A stretch of 64,000 nt of DNA from Tamarix chinensis. Its lineage: Eukaryota; Streptophyta; Magnoliopsida; Caryophyllales; Tamaricaceae. The notes under the pieces are model-generated. The model ran no database searches and was not told where the DNA came from. It worked only from the letters and a program-made list of their open reading frames with translations. The translations under genes were made by a program, and so were the position numbers. Position 1 is the stretch's first letter. Each line of letters starts with the position of its first letter. This document shows, in pieces, positions 1 to 11,900 of this stretch. The DNA lies in NCBI GenBank assembly GCA_030549775.1, contig CM060171.1, positions 5,495,501 to 5,559,500 on the forward strand, read 5' to 3'.

Positions 1-959
1 TTTAGTGAAGGCAATCAAGGATCATATTAGGTGGTGTTAAAATTTGTCTTATTTTTTTCTCCTTGGAGGTTAGAAGTTAGGTAACATAACTAACCAGAAA
101 AAAAATAAGATTTTTTCCAATTAAGTGTTCCAACATGTTTAATGTTATGCATGGTTGCCATTATTTTGAATAAATGCATAAAATTATGTCTTGGATAATC
201 TAGTATAATTTATTTATTTTGGTATCATATGTGTAAAAGCAAGAATATTGTATGAGAGAATGATTTGTATGTTATATGTATGTTGGAACGTAGATGATTA
301 TGTTGTCGGTATATGATAAATATGTTTTTGGTCACTAAAAAATATGGATTTGACATGTTTTTACCTCTTTATGCATTCGACCTTTAAGGTTTCCATGGCT
401 TCATGCTTGTTTAAATTTTATTTAAGCATACCAATATTTTTGTTTAAAGATGTAGGAGCTAAAGTGTGAATTCGGGAATATTTGGAGTTAAAATGGATTT
501 AGGGTTCTAGGCATACTAACATTACAAAGGAATTTTGATCAATGTACATTATTTGTGGAAATTTTGGGATCTAAGTGAGTAATTAGATTGAGAAAACAAG
601 CTTAAATTGATTTAAATGAGTCACAAATAAGACAAAGTACTAGATAGGATAGAAGCTTGTACTATTATTGTTTCCTCACGACGTAATAAAAATGATATGA
701 AAGAACCTGCTTTAATGTCTCGTCAAAAAAGTATTGAAAAAAAATTGGCTAGAGGGCTATGATGAGGTAAAAAGGCTACCAACAAGAACTATAAGAAGTT
801 ATAGAACAACAAGAACATGAAAAAGCTCTAGAACAATCAATGTTTAGTCATCAGACTCCTACCATTCCAACATTTATGGAATATGTAGGTTGTCCATCAT
901 TTATGGCCGATGTAGGAATTTTGGGGATAAAGGTTTTCCAACATTTATGGAATATGGAG
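1..959. other. AT-rich stretch, no gene recognised
   Basis: No open frame with recognisable domains, no RNA gene and no clear terminal repeats were seen on either strand. It may be the continuation of the long decayed LTR to its right, because that LTR family reaches about 5 kb elsewhere in this window, but no LTR end (TGTAACA read on the plus strand) was found here. Confidence 0.4.
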
Positions 960-2818
960 AGGGGTTTGGGCCGTTGGGTTGGCCCTGATCGGGGAAAGGG
1001 TAAGAAAAAGAAAAGAAGAAGAAAGAAAAAAGAAAGAAAAGGATGAAAGAAAAAGAAAAAGGAAAAACAGAAAAAGAAAAATAGGTGGGTTGGGTTGATC
1101 AAATTAATTTGGATTATTTGGATATTTAAAAATAATAATATTTAAATAAAATAATACTTAATTCCCTTTTTAGGTAAAATTAGGATTTTTGAAAGATTTT
1201 TCCTAAATTCCAATTTAATTAGCAAAATACCCAAATTTTCCCTAATTAAAATATTTATTATTTTCTTCTTGATTTGTCCTAATTTAATTCCCTTTTATTT
1301 TAATAAAAATAATTTATTTAATTAATTTCCAAAATAAATCCTTAATTAGCTAAAATCCTTAAAATTTAGGTTTCTGAAAGGTTTTTTCCTAAATTCCTTT
1401 TAATTAGCAAATTGCTCTAATTTTTTCCAATTAAATTATTTATAAAATTTCTATTAATTTGGCCCTATTTTCTCCCTCTTATTTTAAATAAAATAATTTA
1501 TTTAGTTAATTTCCAAAATAAATTCTGAATTAGCTAAAATTCTTAAAATTAGGCTTTTGGGGCATTTCAAGGGGGTTCTAAGGCTAGAGGGGTGGAGGTG
1601 GAGGTGGCAAAGAAGGATAATGGTGGCACAGTGTGGTGGTATAGGGTGGAGGCCGAGAAGGGTAAAAGAAAAAGAAGGGAGGGGATATGTGGCTACAGGG
1701 GTGAGTGGAGGTTATTGGGTGGTGCAGGGAGGTAGCATGGGGTGCCAAGGGGTGGCTGTGGTGGTCAGCTAGGCAAAAGAGGTGATGTTTGTTAGGTGGT
1801 GACACAAAACAAGGGAGAAGAAAGGAAGGGAAGAAGGGAGAAAAGAGGGGAGGTCTGCAGGGAATTGAGGGAAGTTGAGGGAGTTCAAATATGGGCAGAG
1901 AAGGAGGAGATGAGGAGAAGAAAAGGAAGAGGGAGAGAAGGCAGGCGTGGCTGAGTTAGGTGATGGAGGTTGTAGGATGGAAGGGATAAGGAAAGGAAAT
2001 GGCATGCGAGGGATTGCAATGCAAGGGCGTGCATGGAAAAAAAAACTGGAAGGATAGGGACGAGGGAGTGAGTAGGCTGCAATGGGAGGGTTGTAGGGGA
2101 GTTGGTGGCAGGAGGTGAGTTGCAGGCAGGCATGGCATATGACGGTCGAAGGAGTAGGAAGAAGGAGGGAATAAGAAGAAAAGAAAAGAAAATAAAGGGG
2201 CAGGTCGGCCAGGCTGGGGAGAAAGAAAGAAGGCGGGCCAGCCCTACGAGAGAGGGAGAGGAAGAAAGGAGGGAGAGGTTAGGTTGGCCCAACCAAGGAA
2301 GGAGAGGGAGAGAAAAAAACAGGTAGGATGGGCAACGGTGTAGGGAGAAGGGGGATAGAAAGAAGGGAGAGGACCAGCGGCTCAAAACGGAGGGATAGAA
2401 GAAAACAGGCCGACAACCCAAGGGAGAAGAAAAGAAGAAGAGAAGAAAAGGAAAAAGGAGGAAAAGAAAAAAAGAAAGGAAAAGGAGAAAGAAAAAAGGG
2501 GAAAATAAAATAATTTTTTTTGAATAAGGGTATTTAATTATTTATATGAATAAAATAATTTAATAAAATAATTTATTTAAAATTTAAGATATTAATTTAA
2601 GAGGGAAATTTTCATAGAAATGGGTTTGAAAAATTATTTAAATAAAATGAGTATGCTAAAATAACAAAAATATTTATTTTAATTAATTAAATATTTATAT
2701 CCATTTTTATACACCCAAAAATCCAAAAAATAATCAAATTAAATAAATTTAAAAATAAAATTATTAGAAATGAGGGTTATTTAATAAATTCTAGGTTTTA
2801 AATTTTTTTGGTATTACA
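960..2818 (-). mobile_element. Decayed Ty3/gypsy-like LTR (5' portion)
   Basis: Read on the minus strand, the sequence begins with TGTAATACC at 2818, directly after a purine-rich tract (AAGAGGGTAGTGA) that looks like a polypurine tract. It then passes through an AT-rich leader and a long pyrimidine-rich block (purine-rich on the plus strand, about 1560-2510). The same order of blocks occurs in the two ~5-kb LTRs at 50-60 kb. Apparent reading frames in the purine-rich block are low-complexity artefacts. The far end of the LTR was not found. The assignment rests on the end motif, the polypurine tract and the similar layout; sequence identity with the other copies was not computed. Confidence 0.5.
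1181..1548. repeat. Tandem duplication, about 185-bp unit, two copies
   Basis: Two adjacent units can be aligned by eye. Each starts with TTAGG followed by TTTCCTAAATTCC, continues through AATTAGCAAA and ATTTCCAAAATAAAT, and ends with AGCTAAAAT.CTTAAAAT. The second begins near 1366. The copies differ by many point changes, so the duplication is old. It lies inside the AT-rich part of the decayed LTR. Confidence 0.7.
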
Positions 2819-3400
2819 TCACTACCCTCTTAAAGAAAAACTTCATCCTCAAAGTTTATGCCTTACTACTAGGGATACAAAAGAGGGATCATAGGGTACT
2901 TGAGGTAACTACCCCCTTAAGGGCAAGCCTATTTAACCGAAAGGCAGCTAAGGAAACAATTACACACATATTTAATAACTCGAAACAATTTTAAGGGACT
3001 TGATGGTAAGCCTGAAGAGGTCGCATAGGGATCGATCACTTGCTTATCTACTCCTTTGAGCATCTAATTCTACTGAAACGGTTGTTGCTGGATCCTTTGA
3101 ATATCTTCACGGGGTGCGCGGTAGCACTCAAAGCTCCTATGCTTATGTTGTCCATAATTGTGGCACTAGACTAGCTTTCCTATGCAATCCTTGCCTAGAT
3201 GATCTCTTCTACAACGACGACAATGGTAGTGCCGGACGGGTCTCTTGCTAGCCTTGCCACGGGATGTACTTTGACTCTTCTAATGTTGAACCCTACCTTG
3301 AGGTTGAGGTTGAGCTCGTGAAACCTCGCTACTAGGATGCTGACTCTTTCCTCTAAGCTCTGGCTCTTTGTTTTTCCTCTTGCCTAATTGTGTGTCCCGT
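2819..3400 (-). pseudogene. Decayed gypsy retrotransposon internal region
   Basis: On the minus strand, the bases next to the LTR could encode a remnant like FEDEVFL followed by an in-frame stop, which resembles the usual end of plant Ty3/gypsy pol frames just before the polypurine tract. Around 3110-3240 the minus strand also reads a degenerate zinc-knuckle-like segment (CRRDHLGKDC, then CHNYGQHKHR). Gag-like and pol-end remnants sitting this close implies large internal deletions. No continuous open frame remains. Confidence 0.45.
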
Positions 3401-3742
3401 TGTAATACCCCCAAATTGAGCTGAGTGTTATAAGGATTGATATGACTAATCATGTCAACATGATATACCATCCTTTTAGTGATTTCGTCCTAAGAACTTT
3501 ACAGTTAAGTGTGCTTGTCATGGAAATTTTTTTTAGGATTGGCGACCTTCTTGGGATATTTTATAAATTATCTATTTTTTTAGAAGCGCGTGAGTAAGAA
3601 CGACACACGATGAAAGAACTCATGTTGATATGTGGGGCCAAACGTGCTCCAAGGTAGCACCGCAACCCTTATGGGACTGGGGTGCTATCAAGTGGCTATC
3701 AATTGACCACCCGTTTGGTCATATTGACTCGGGGGTGTTACA
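3401..3742. mobile_element. 342-bp LTR-like insert (solo LTR or TRIM)
   Basis: The segment starts TGTAATACCCCCAAATTG and ends CGGGGGTGTTACA, the near-palindromic ends typical of an LTR. It splits the decayed gypsy gag-like region. Flanking pentamers are CCCGT on the left and CATGT on the right, agreeing at three of five positions, so the target duplication is at best degraded. No primer-binding site, polypurine tract or second LTR is present. Confidence 0.5.
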
Positions 3743-5438
3743 CATGTTCCTAATTGCAACTTAATATTCTCCATTATTTTTTTCAACCCTAATAATAAAA
3801 AAAGGACAATTAGCCTTCTTCAAGATTGTGTTACGGGCATCTTCACTATCCATAGATTTAGTACACATATATGTTCTATCTCTTTCACATCTTATAGCGA
3901 CTCTACCTACTCCTACACTATTTTATTTTTTTTTTAACCTTTTATTATCAAAATCATTCTATAAATTCTACCAATTTGTTTAACCTATGTTACAAGTTCT
4001 TTATGATTAGAGAATATTTGACATTTCATAAAATAATAAAAAAATCTCTGATACTTTTAGATCCCGAAGCATGTATTCATACGTTCCATATTCTACAAAA
4101 AGAGTTGCGCATAATAAAATGATAAGGAGAAGTATTAATTTTTTCTAACCAAATCTATGTTTTAGTAATCATTCTTACCACTTTCGATGAAATTTACAAT
4201 AATAAAAAACTTATTTTACCTTTTTATCCAAGTTGTAATTAATTTTTGGGGAATCCATTTATAATTTTTCTATGTATCCATACCTTGTTGGTGTTCTAAA
4301 CCCATCATTATAATTTGTCAGCGCTCCAAACTCATCGTAGGTATCAGGATTTCAAACAAATTATCATAACTTTTCAAAATTCCAAACTTGTCATAGTTTG
4401 TCGAATTCCTAACTAATTGTCCATTGTGAATGATTTTATTTGATGTATGTTGTTTTTTGAAAAATTTAAAATGAAAGTTATTGGTTGATGTATGTTGTTG
4501 TACGATAAACAATGAGTTAAGTAAGATTAAATAGACCTTTCCTCCCCAACATAATATAGCAATGAATTTGCTTTTGGCCAATAATGTATTTATTTGGCAC
4601 TGATAATTGAGCAGAACTCAAATATTGTGTGAAAAGGTCAAGAAAGTGTCATTCATTGTCAGAAAAATTATTATCCATTATAACAATTACACGATCAAGA
4701 GTGACTCTAATAGACCTCAATAATGGAGCACAACGTGAATGAAGTAAGATTTTCACCAATAATGGAACATGATTGGAAATATTAATTAAGTGAAATGGCA
4801 CCATAGGAAAATTATAGGGGAACGACGTTGGATATTGGTGGGGGTTTGGGGAAATGATGTTGGATGCCGGTGGTTGGGTGGGGAATGGAATTGGGGGCCA
4901 GTGTGGGGATGGGAGGGAACGGCATCGGAGGTCGGGGGTAGGGCTCTAGTTATTTTTTATCGTTGGATTGGAGTGGAGGTACTATAGAATTGTAGTCATA
5001 AAGTTACTTGGTAATACTTGATAATTACCTATTTTCTATATAAAAATACCCTATATAAATACATATCGATTAATTAAATAATAAGTAGCCTTTTGGCATC
5101 GAGTGATGGGTTGGATACTTAGCTCCTTTCAATATAGAATGTATTTGGTTTAGATATAATCCCGTTAATTTTTATTATTATTATTTTGATACAAAATAAA
5201 TATTTCATAAAAATATTTTTAATCGCTCCTAATAAACTTTATATTCCAACCTGATTAATCACTTTTGTACCAATCGCCACCTTTTAACTTTAAGGGTCAA
5301 TTTTGCTGCCATACATGTGATCATAATTTAATGCGTATTAAATACATTGATTTAGTTTCATTGTACAAAAAAAAGTCTATTAAAATAAAAATAAAAAATA
5401 ATTATTGCTAGATATAATAAGGAGAATGTTACGTTTAC
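3743..5438. other. AT-rich intergenic DNA, no gene recognised
   Basis: No domain-bearing frame, RNA gene or bounded repeat was seen. The short open frames around 4318-4987 are isolated, biased in composition and lack recognisable domains. Confidence 0.5.
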
Positions 5439-5461
5439 CCTCAGGGTCGTCGACCCTGAGG
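5439..5461. repeat. Perfect 10-bp inverted repeat with 3-bp spacer
   Basis: CCTCAGGGTC, spacer GTC, GACCCTGAGG. The two arms are exact reverse complements. It stands about 1 kb upstream of the FRS coding start. It could be a protein-binding palindrome, the end of an unrecognised element, or chance. Confidence 0.75.
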
Positions 5462-6480
5462 ACGTGGCTGTTAGGTGGTATATACGTGTAATGTTGATTC
5501 ATTAAATATTAAAAATAATTTAAAATTAACTCTGATAAAGTTTTCGACTCTTTTTGGTCGAACTTTTCATCTTCCTTATTATCATTATCAGTAGTTTCTA
5601 TTTTCAAGAAACTAGTAGCCTAGATTAATGTGTTTCTATTTTTTTAAAAAATTATAATTTTTTTAAATGACCATTATTTCCAAAGTACTGATATCTATAT
5701 CTTTTTCTTCTTCTGTTTCATGTTTTTTGGATACCATTTGACGCCATTTTTCTTGGGCTTTTCTATAAGCTTGCGCAGGTATCTATTTCTTCTTCTACTT
5801 TGATATTTTAATTTATGCCGGCAAAAGAACCCAGGCTAGATAGTGCAAGAGGTCCCTTCTTTTTCCCTTCGTGTCTTGATTCATAGATGCCCTCTAAAAT
5901 GCCTCTGTTTGCTTTTGTTTAAAATTGAAAATCCTTCAGCAGATTGGTTAAGAGAAAAAGAAGGCCCTTTCACAAAATAAAAATTGGCAGAGTAAGCTTG
6001 AAAGGTTTCTTTCAGGATTTGGTGTTGGTTTGAGTAAATGAAGTGTGGATGCTTAATACGTAATTAATAGTTTTTGCTTGCTGCTCTGTTTTGAGCAATA
6101 ATATCCACTCTCATGTTAATAAAAATATTAAAATGAGACGAACAGAATATGTAGAAAAAAATGGAAGAGAACTTGTATCGTAGTATAAGACAAGATAAAT
6201 TTTTAATTTTCATTTTCATAATTCCATTTTCTTCTTTCTTCGTTTTCATATGAGTTTTCATCTGGGCTCTTCCGTATAGCAATAAAATTGTAAGCTTCCA
6301 CAGGTACTGTTTTATTCTTTCTTAGTTTTCATCTGGACTCTTCCGTATAGCAACAAAATTGTAAGCTTCCATGGGTACTGTTATTTCTTTCAAACCCTGA
6401 GACGTTGTTTTTTTGTTCATGAAGTTAGTTGTATTTAAACTATTTTATTGATTAACGTTTTTCCTCATGTGCAGATAAAT
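5462..6480 (+). promoter_or_regulatory. Upstream / 5' untranslated region of the FRS gene
   Basis: No coding frame was seen. A good splice acceptor (TTCCTCATGTGCAG) ends at 6474, six bases before the chosen ATG, which implies a 5'-UTR intron like those common in FAR1-family genes. Transcription start and promoter elements cannot be fixed from the sequence. Confidence 0.4.
6253..6390 (+). repeat. 71-bp tandem duplication upstream of the FRS gene
   Basis: The unit beginning AGTTTTCATCTGG and containing TCTTCCGTATAGCAA and GTAAGCTTCCA is present at 6253 and again at 6324, with only a few substitutions. It lies in the inferred 5'-UTR intron or leader of the FRS gene and may change leader length or splicing. 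Confidence 0.85.
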
Positions 6481-7615
6481 ATGACAAGAGATTTTGATTT
6501 GAACTTTGAATGCTCAGTTAGAGAAGATGATTGTAATAACAATGATGATATAGGCTATAACTCTGATTTTGGAATTGATTCTGATGATGATCTTAGATTT
6601 GATTTGGATGACCAAGAAATAAATTCTGATTTTGGAGTTGATTTTATTGGGGATGTGGGCAATGAGTACAATAGTGATTGTGAACCAAATGATGCAGAGT
6701 CAATTGTATGTCCATATGTTGGGATGATATTAGGATCGGTTGATGAAGTGATTCGTCATTGTCATGAATACAGAAAGGCCAATGGATTTCGAATAAAAAT
6801 AAGAAGTTCTGAAAGAATAAAAAATATTGAAAGTACGACCGTTGAAAATGTTGATGGTTTTAAAAGGCTGAGGTTAGTTTGCTCCAAAGGGGGAAAGTTT
6901 TTGTCAAGGTCGAATAATCTGAAAAGGATAGTTAATACTTGTGTTACAGGATGCCCATTTAAAGTTAATGCATCGTTGTGTGCCGATAGCTTATGGAAGA
7001 TAACTAAAGTTGTTCCTGAGCATAATCATCGTTGTGAACCAGAAAACTCTAGATTCTTTCCGAGGTACAGGTATATTAGCCCAGAAAATGAGAAAAGGAT
7101 TCTAAACAATGATATGGCTGGTGTACCTATTGCCAAGAGCTACAACTCATTTGTTTTACAATATGGTGGTCACGATAAAGTGCGTTTTGATGAGAGGGAT
7201 TGTCGTAACTTAGTCAGCAAGGCTAGAAGGCTGAGTTTGAAGGATGGTGACTTTGTTGCTATGAGGAGGTATTTTGATTATATGTGCTCTACCAATTCTA
7301 ATTTTTTTTACATGTATGATACAGATGAAAATGGCACATTAAGGAATGTTTTTTGGGCTGATGGAAGAAGTAGAGCTGCATACAAAGATTTTGGAGATAT
7401 TGTGTCTTTTGACACGACTTATGTATCTAATAGATATAGGATGCCATTTGCTCCTTTCATTGGAGTGAATAACCATGGTCAGTCCATCCTATTTGGTTGC
7501 GCATTGTTGGCCGGAGAAGAAATTGAAAACTTCGTGTGGTTGTTCAAAGCATGGTTGTCATGCATGTTTGAAAAGGCCCCAAAAGGAATTTTAACTGATC
7601 AGTGCAGATCTATAG
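6481..7615 (+). CDS. FAR1-RELATED SEQUENCE (FRS) protein, coding exon 1
   Basis: This is the first coding exon of a MULE-derived, domesticated FAR1/FHY3-family gene. Family members are nuclear transcription regulators. The ATG at 6481 was chosen because it follows a splice acceptor at 6474; the open frame reading in from 6448 is then intronic. Residues 1-75 are very acidic (Asp/Glu/Asn-rich). Residues about 90-185 form the FAR1 DNA-binding domain with C134, C154, C158, H181 and H183 as candidate zinc ligands. The MULE transposase domain starts near 300, with acidic positions D311 (in SFDTTY) and D373 (in ILTDQ). The exon ends in the glycine codon at 7615|GTGCG (phase 1). Joined with 14373-15658 and 15757-15771 it gives 2436 nt, divisible by three, for 811 residues. 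It could be a cellular gene or a late MULE transposase; no MULE terminal repeats were noticed. Confidence 0.85.
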
Positions 7616-7621
7616 GTGCGT

Positions 7622-7704
7622 AAATATATATATATGTATGTATGTATGTATATATGTGTGTGTGTGTGTGTGTGTATATATGTATATGTATATACATATA
7701 TATG
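7622..7704. repeat. TA/TG-rich microsatellite with Copia-A target site
   Basis: Runs of TATA, TATG and (TG)n followed by TATATG. The last five bases, ATATG (7700-7704), are the left copy of the Copia-A target-site duplication. Confidence 0.85.
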
Positions 7705-8368
7705 TGTAAGATAATTAATTCCAATAATCACAGCAATTAATACAATAATTAAATCCAAACCGAGTTAAACGTTGTGTCGTGAAATAATCACTGCCCTGAA
7801 GTGATTTTTGGCCGGACAATTGCGCAGATCCCTTCAATGTCGAATCACCCCCAAGGTTAACACAACCTCCTTCGATCTCGTGCACTCGGGATTGAAGGAT
7901 GGAATTGCAAATAACGATGACCAGATCAGGAATCTCAAAAACGATGAGCTCGCACTAGGGTTAGGGTTTTATCGTCGGCTGCGTTTTTTCTTTAAAGATA
8001 AAAGCTCTCGTCATTCATTTCATTAACAAAGAATTAACCGTCATTAAATAGGCAAAAAACCGAGTAAGGCATTAGTGGAACGTCTTCCACTAATCAGCCC
8101 ACAAAAATGAAACGTTTGAATAGGTAAAACCGCAACCGACGAAGACCACACCACACCACACCCAGCCCAGCCCAGCCCGGACGGGCGGGCGGCGGCGTGC
8201 GCGCGTGTGTGTGTGGTATCTTAGATCCAGCCCACAACCCACAAAACAACCCCAAGCTCATTATTCAAACAACCCAAAAGGTGATGGGATATAAAAAGTG
8301 AACAAAATTCTTATTCACTACCTATGTGGGACAATGAAAATACCCACATAGTTGCCATTGCACCAACA
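7705..8368 (-). repeat. Copia-A 3' LTR (664 bp)
   Basis: This is the longer LTR. On the plus strand it starts TGTAAGATAATT and ends CACCAACA. It contains a telo-box-like AGGGTTAGGGTTTT near 7957 and a GC-rich block with (GT)n at 8176-8215. It carries about 97 bp absent from the other LTR (after GCATTAG, up to the GGACGGGCGGG block). Confidence 0.9.
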
Positions 8369-8960
8369 ATCCCCCACCAATGGCAAACAAAAGAAAAACT
8401 CGATTGATCTGGACAAGGAAGGAGTAACACTTAAGTATCAATATCACAAGGATTGAATTGATAAGTAGTGAAATGAGGCAACAACCGTATCTGAGGAGTG
8501 AACAAGTCTTGAACTACTCAGACTTCGATTGAGACCCTCACAGCACATGTTTTACCTTAAATTTGCAAATTCCACGATAGTAACACAAGCGCTTTTAATA
8601 GCCATGCGCACACCTTGGGTACTCATGAGTGCTCTAGAAAGATAGCCTTAATCTTTCATAGAAGGCGGCCCACCTTCACACTCACCTAGGTGAATCCATC
8701 AAGTGCGTCTCACAAGCACCACCAAATCAGGTTATGGATCCATTAAGAGCATAATCATGCTCAACCTTTTAAAAGTCTAGCAGTAAGTTCATCAGATCCG
8801 TCTCAAAAGGACCACCCAAAATATAGGGCTATGAACTCATCAAAGCAGAAAGCTGAACCTTTCCACAACGCACTACAAGGCGCCATAGGAATGAGAACGT
8901 AGTGTAGAGGAGTGATCATATGATTTCATTTGATCACATATGGTATTTACCATACCTTCC
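8369..8960. other. Copia-A 3' untranslated internal region
   Basis: Between the polyprotein stop and the 3' LTR. It opens with the purine-rich tract CCCCCACCAATGG (plus strand) next to the LTR. No further coding frame with recognisable domains is present. Confidence 0.7.
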
Positions 8961-11900
8961 TCAACTCAAAGGCTTAAGCCCCATTCCCCTCGACGATTCA
9001 AGGATAACTCTCCTTGTTAGACCCTTTGTTAGAGGATCTGCCAGATTCCTTTCGGATCTAACAAACTCTAAAGCGATCACACCATTCCTTAACAGTTGTC
9101 TCACACAACTGTGTCTAACACGAATGTGTCTTCTCTTACCATTATAAACAGTGTTCTTGGCAACACATATAGCTGCCTGTGAATCACAATGTAAGGAAAC
9201 CGGTACACTGGGTTTCCTCCACAAAGGCACATCGGCCAACAAGTTCCTCAACCATTCTGCCTCTTAACCAGCTAGCTCAAGGGCAATAAACTCTAACTCC
9301 ATGGTGGAGCAAGCTATGCATGTCTGTTTCGAAGACTTCCAAGATATAGCTCCTCCTCCCAAGGTAAACACATAACCACTGGTAGAACTGACTTCATCAT
9401 TATCAGAAATCCAATTTGCATCCGTAAATCCCTCTAGAACAGCAGGAAATTTACAGAAATGCAAACCCCAATCCTTAGTACCTTTAAGGTATCTAAGTAA
9501 ACGACGTAGAGCAATCCAGTGATCATTACCTGGGTTGTGAGTATATCTTCTCAATCTACTCACAGCGTATGCAATGTCAGGTCTGGTACAATTCATTAGG
9601 AACATCACGCTGCCTATGATTTTAGCATATTCAGATTGAGAAACACTAGCACCTAGGTTCTTTTTCAAATGTATGCTAGGATCATAGGGTGTTTTCACAG
9701 GCACTTCATCTTGACACTCAAATTTTTCTAGAATCTTATCAACATAGTGAGATTGACTCAAGCAAAAGCCATTCATGATTTTTCTCATTTTAATGCCAAG
9801 AATTACATCAGCTTCTCCTAAATCTTTCATTTCGAAATGAGAAGACAAAAACATTTTGGTCTCATCGACCACAGACATACTTGTGCCAAGAATCAACATG
9901 CCATCCACATATAAGCATATTATCACGCATTCATGTCCAATCAATTTAGAATATACACAAGAATCAGATGCATTTACTATATAACCGTTGCTGACTAAAG
10001 TCTGATCAAACTTTTCATACCATTGTTTAGGAGCTTGTTTAAGGCCATACAATGACTTTCTCAATCTACACACTTTAGTCTCCTGACCTTCAACCTCACA
10101 GCCCTCGGGCTGCTCCACATAGATCTCCTCTTTTAGGTCACCATTCAAAAATGTTGTTTTCACATCCATTTGATGGACTATAAGTCCATGGATAGCAGCC
10201 AAAGCGACCAAGGAGCGGATAGTGGCAATCTTAGTCACAGGAGAGTAAGTATCGAAAAAGTCAACGTCTTTCTTTTACTTGTAGCCTACAGCTAATAATC
10301 TAGTCTTAAACTTATCAATGGTCCCGTTAGTTCTTAATTTCTTTCTAAAGACCCATTTGCATCTTATTGGTTTACAACCTTTAGGCAAATCAACCAAATC
10401 CCAAGTTTGATTGGACATAATCGATTCTAACTCATTTTTAATTGATTCTTTCCAAAAACTAGCATCCACAGAAGTTACTGCTTCCTTATAGGATTTAGGA
10501 TCCTCCTCAATTAGATATGTAGACACAAAGTCAACATTAATCATATCAATGTCATCATTTTCAACAAGAAAAGCAGTAATAAAATCAGGTCCAAAGCTAG
10601 TTTCTAGTCTTCGTCTTTTACTCCTCCTAGGCTCATGAATATTATCATTTTCATTACCAAGAGATGGTGAAGAAGACAAAGGCACCGAAGAAGCATCAGA
10701 AGAGCTAGCAAGTTCACATGCATTCTTTTTCAAAGGAAACACATTCTCAAAAAATTCTGCATTTCTAGATTCACAAATAGAATAATCATTCAAACACAGA
10801 AATCTATATGCAGCACTATTTTGAGCATACCCAATGAATGCACAATCAAATGTCTTTGTTCCCACGTTGGTTCTTTTAAAGTCTGGTAAACCAACTTTAG
10901 CTAGACACCCCCACACTTTCAAAATTTTCAGATTAGGTTCAAAACATTTCCATAGTTCATAGGGAGTCTTGTCTAGTTTCTTATGAGGAACCCGATTTAA
11001 AACGTAGCATGCAGATAGGACAGCCTCCCCCCACATTTGGTCAGACATACCAGAACTCAAAAGCATAGCGTTCATCATTTCTTTTAGAGTTCTATTCTTT
11101 CTTTCTGCTACACCATTTTGTTGGGGAGAATAAAGGGCACTAGTTTCATGTATTATACCATGATTATCACAAAAATCCTTTAAAAAACTAGTTCTATATT
11201 CACCACCCCTATCAGACCTAAGTTTCTTAATCTTTCGGTCCAATTAGTTTTCCACTTCTGCCTTATACTTTAAGAACATACCTTCAACCTCATCTTTAGA
11301 CCTAAGGAGGAAAACTCTAGTATATCTCGAATAATCATCAATGAATGTCACATAATACCGTTTTCCTCCTCTACTCTCGGTGTTCTTAAAATCAACTAAA
11401 TCAGTATGAATTAATTCAAGCAATTTCGTTGTTCTCGCTGTAACTGGTTTAAAGGGCTTTTTAGCATACTTGGCTTCCACACAAACGGGACACTTCTCAT
11501 AATCATTAGTATCCAACACATTAATTAAATTCATTCGTTTCAGTTTGTCTATGGAAGCCGCATTCACGTGCCCTAGCCTACCATGCCACACAGATACGGA
11601 TTCAGCAATATAAGCAGAAGTAGATCCAATTTCATTAATAGGAGCAGAAAAAACATTCAGAACAAAAAGTCCTCTAGACAGATACCCCTTACCCACAAAT
11701 TCCCCATTTTTGGTCAACACGACCTTATCAGCTTCAAAAACTAGTTTCAAACCAGCCCTATTAAGTAAGCTACCAGAATCTAAGTTCCTACGGAGGGAAG
11801 GGACATACAACACATCATTCAACATTAAAGACTTTCCATAGGTGAGTTTCAGAAGAACCTTTCCTTTTCCCATAACTCCAGCAGTTGCAGAGTTTCCCAT

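Noticed and set aside
1885..2513. Lys/Arg/Glu-rich frames on plus and Phe/Leu/Ser-rich frames on minus
   Set aside because: Purine-rich low-complexity DNA of the decayed LTR keeps frames open by chance.
6448..6480. Upstream Met as FRS start (adds eleven residues)
   Set aside because: A strong splice acceptor at 6474 lies between it and the ATG at 6481, so the upstream bases look intronic.
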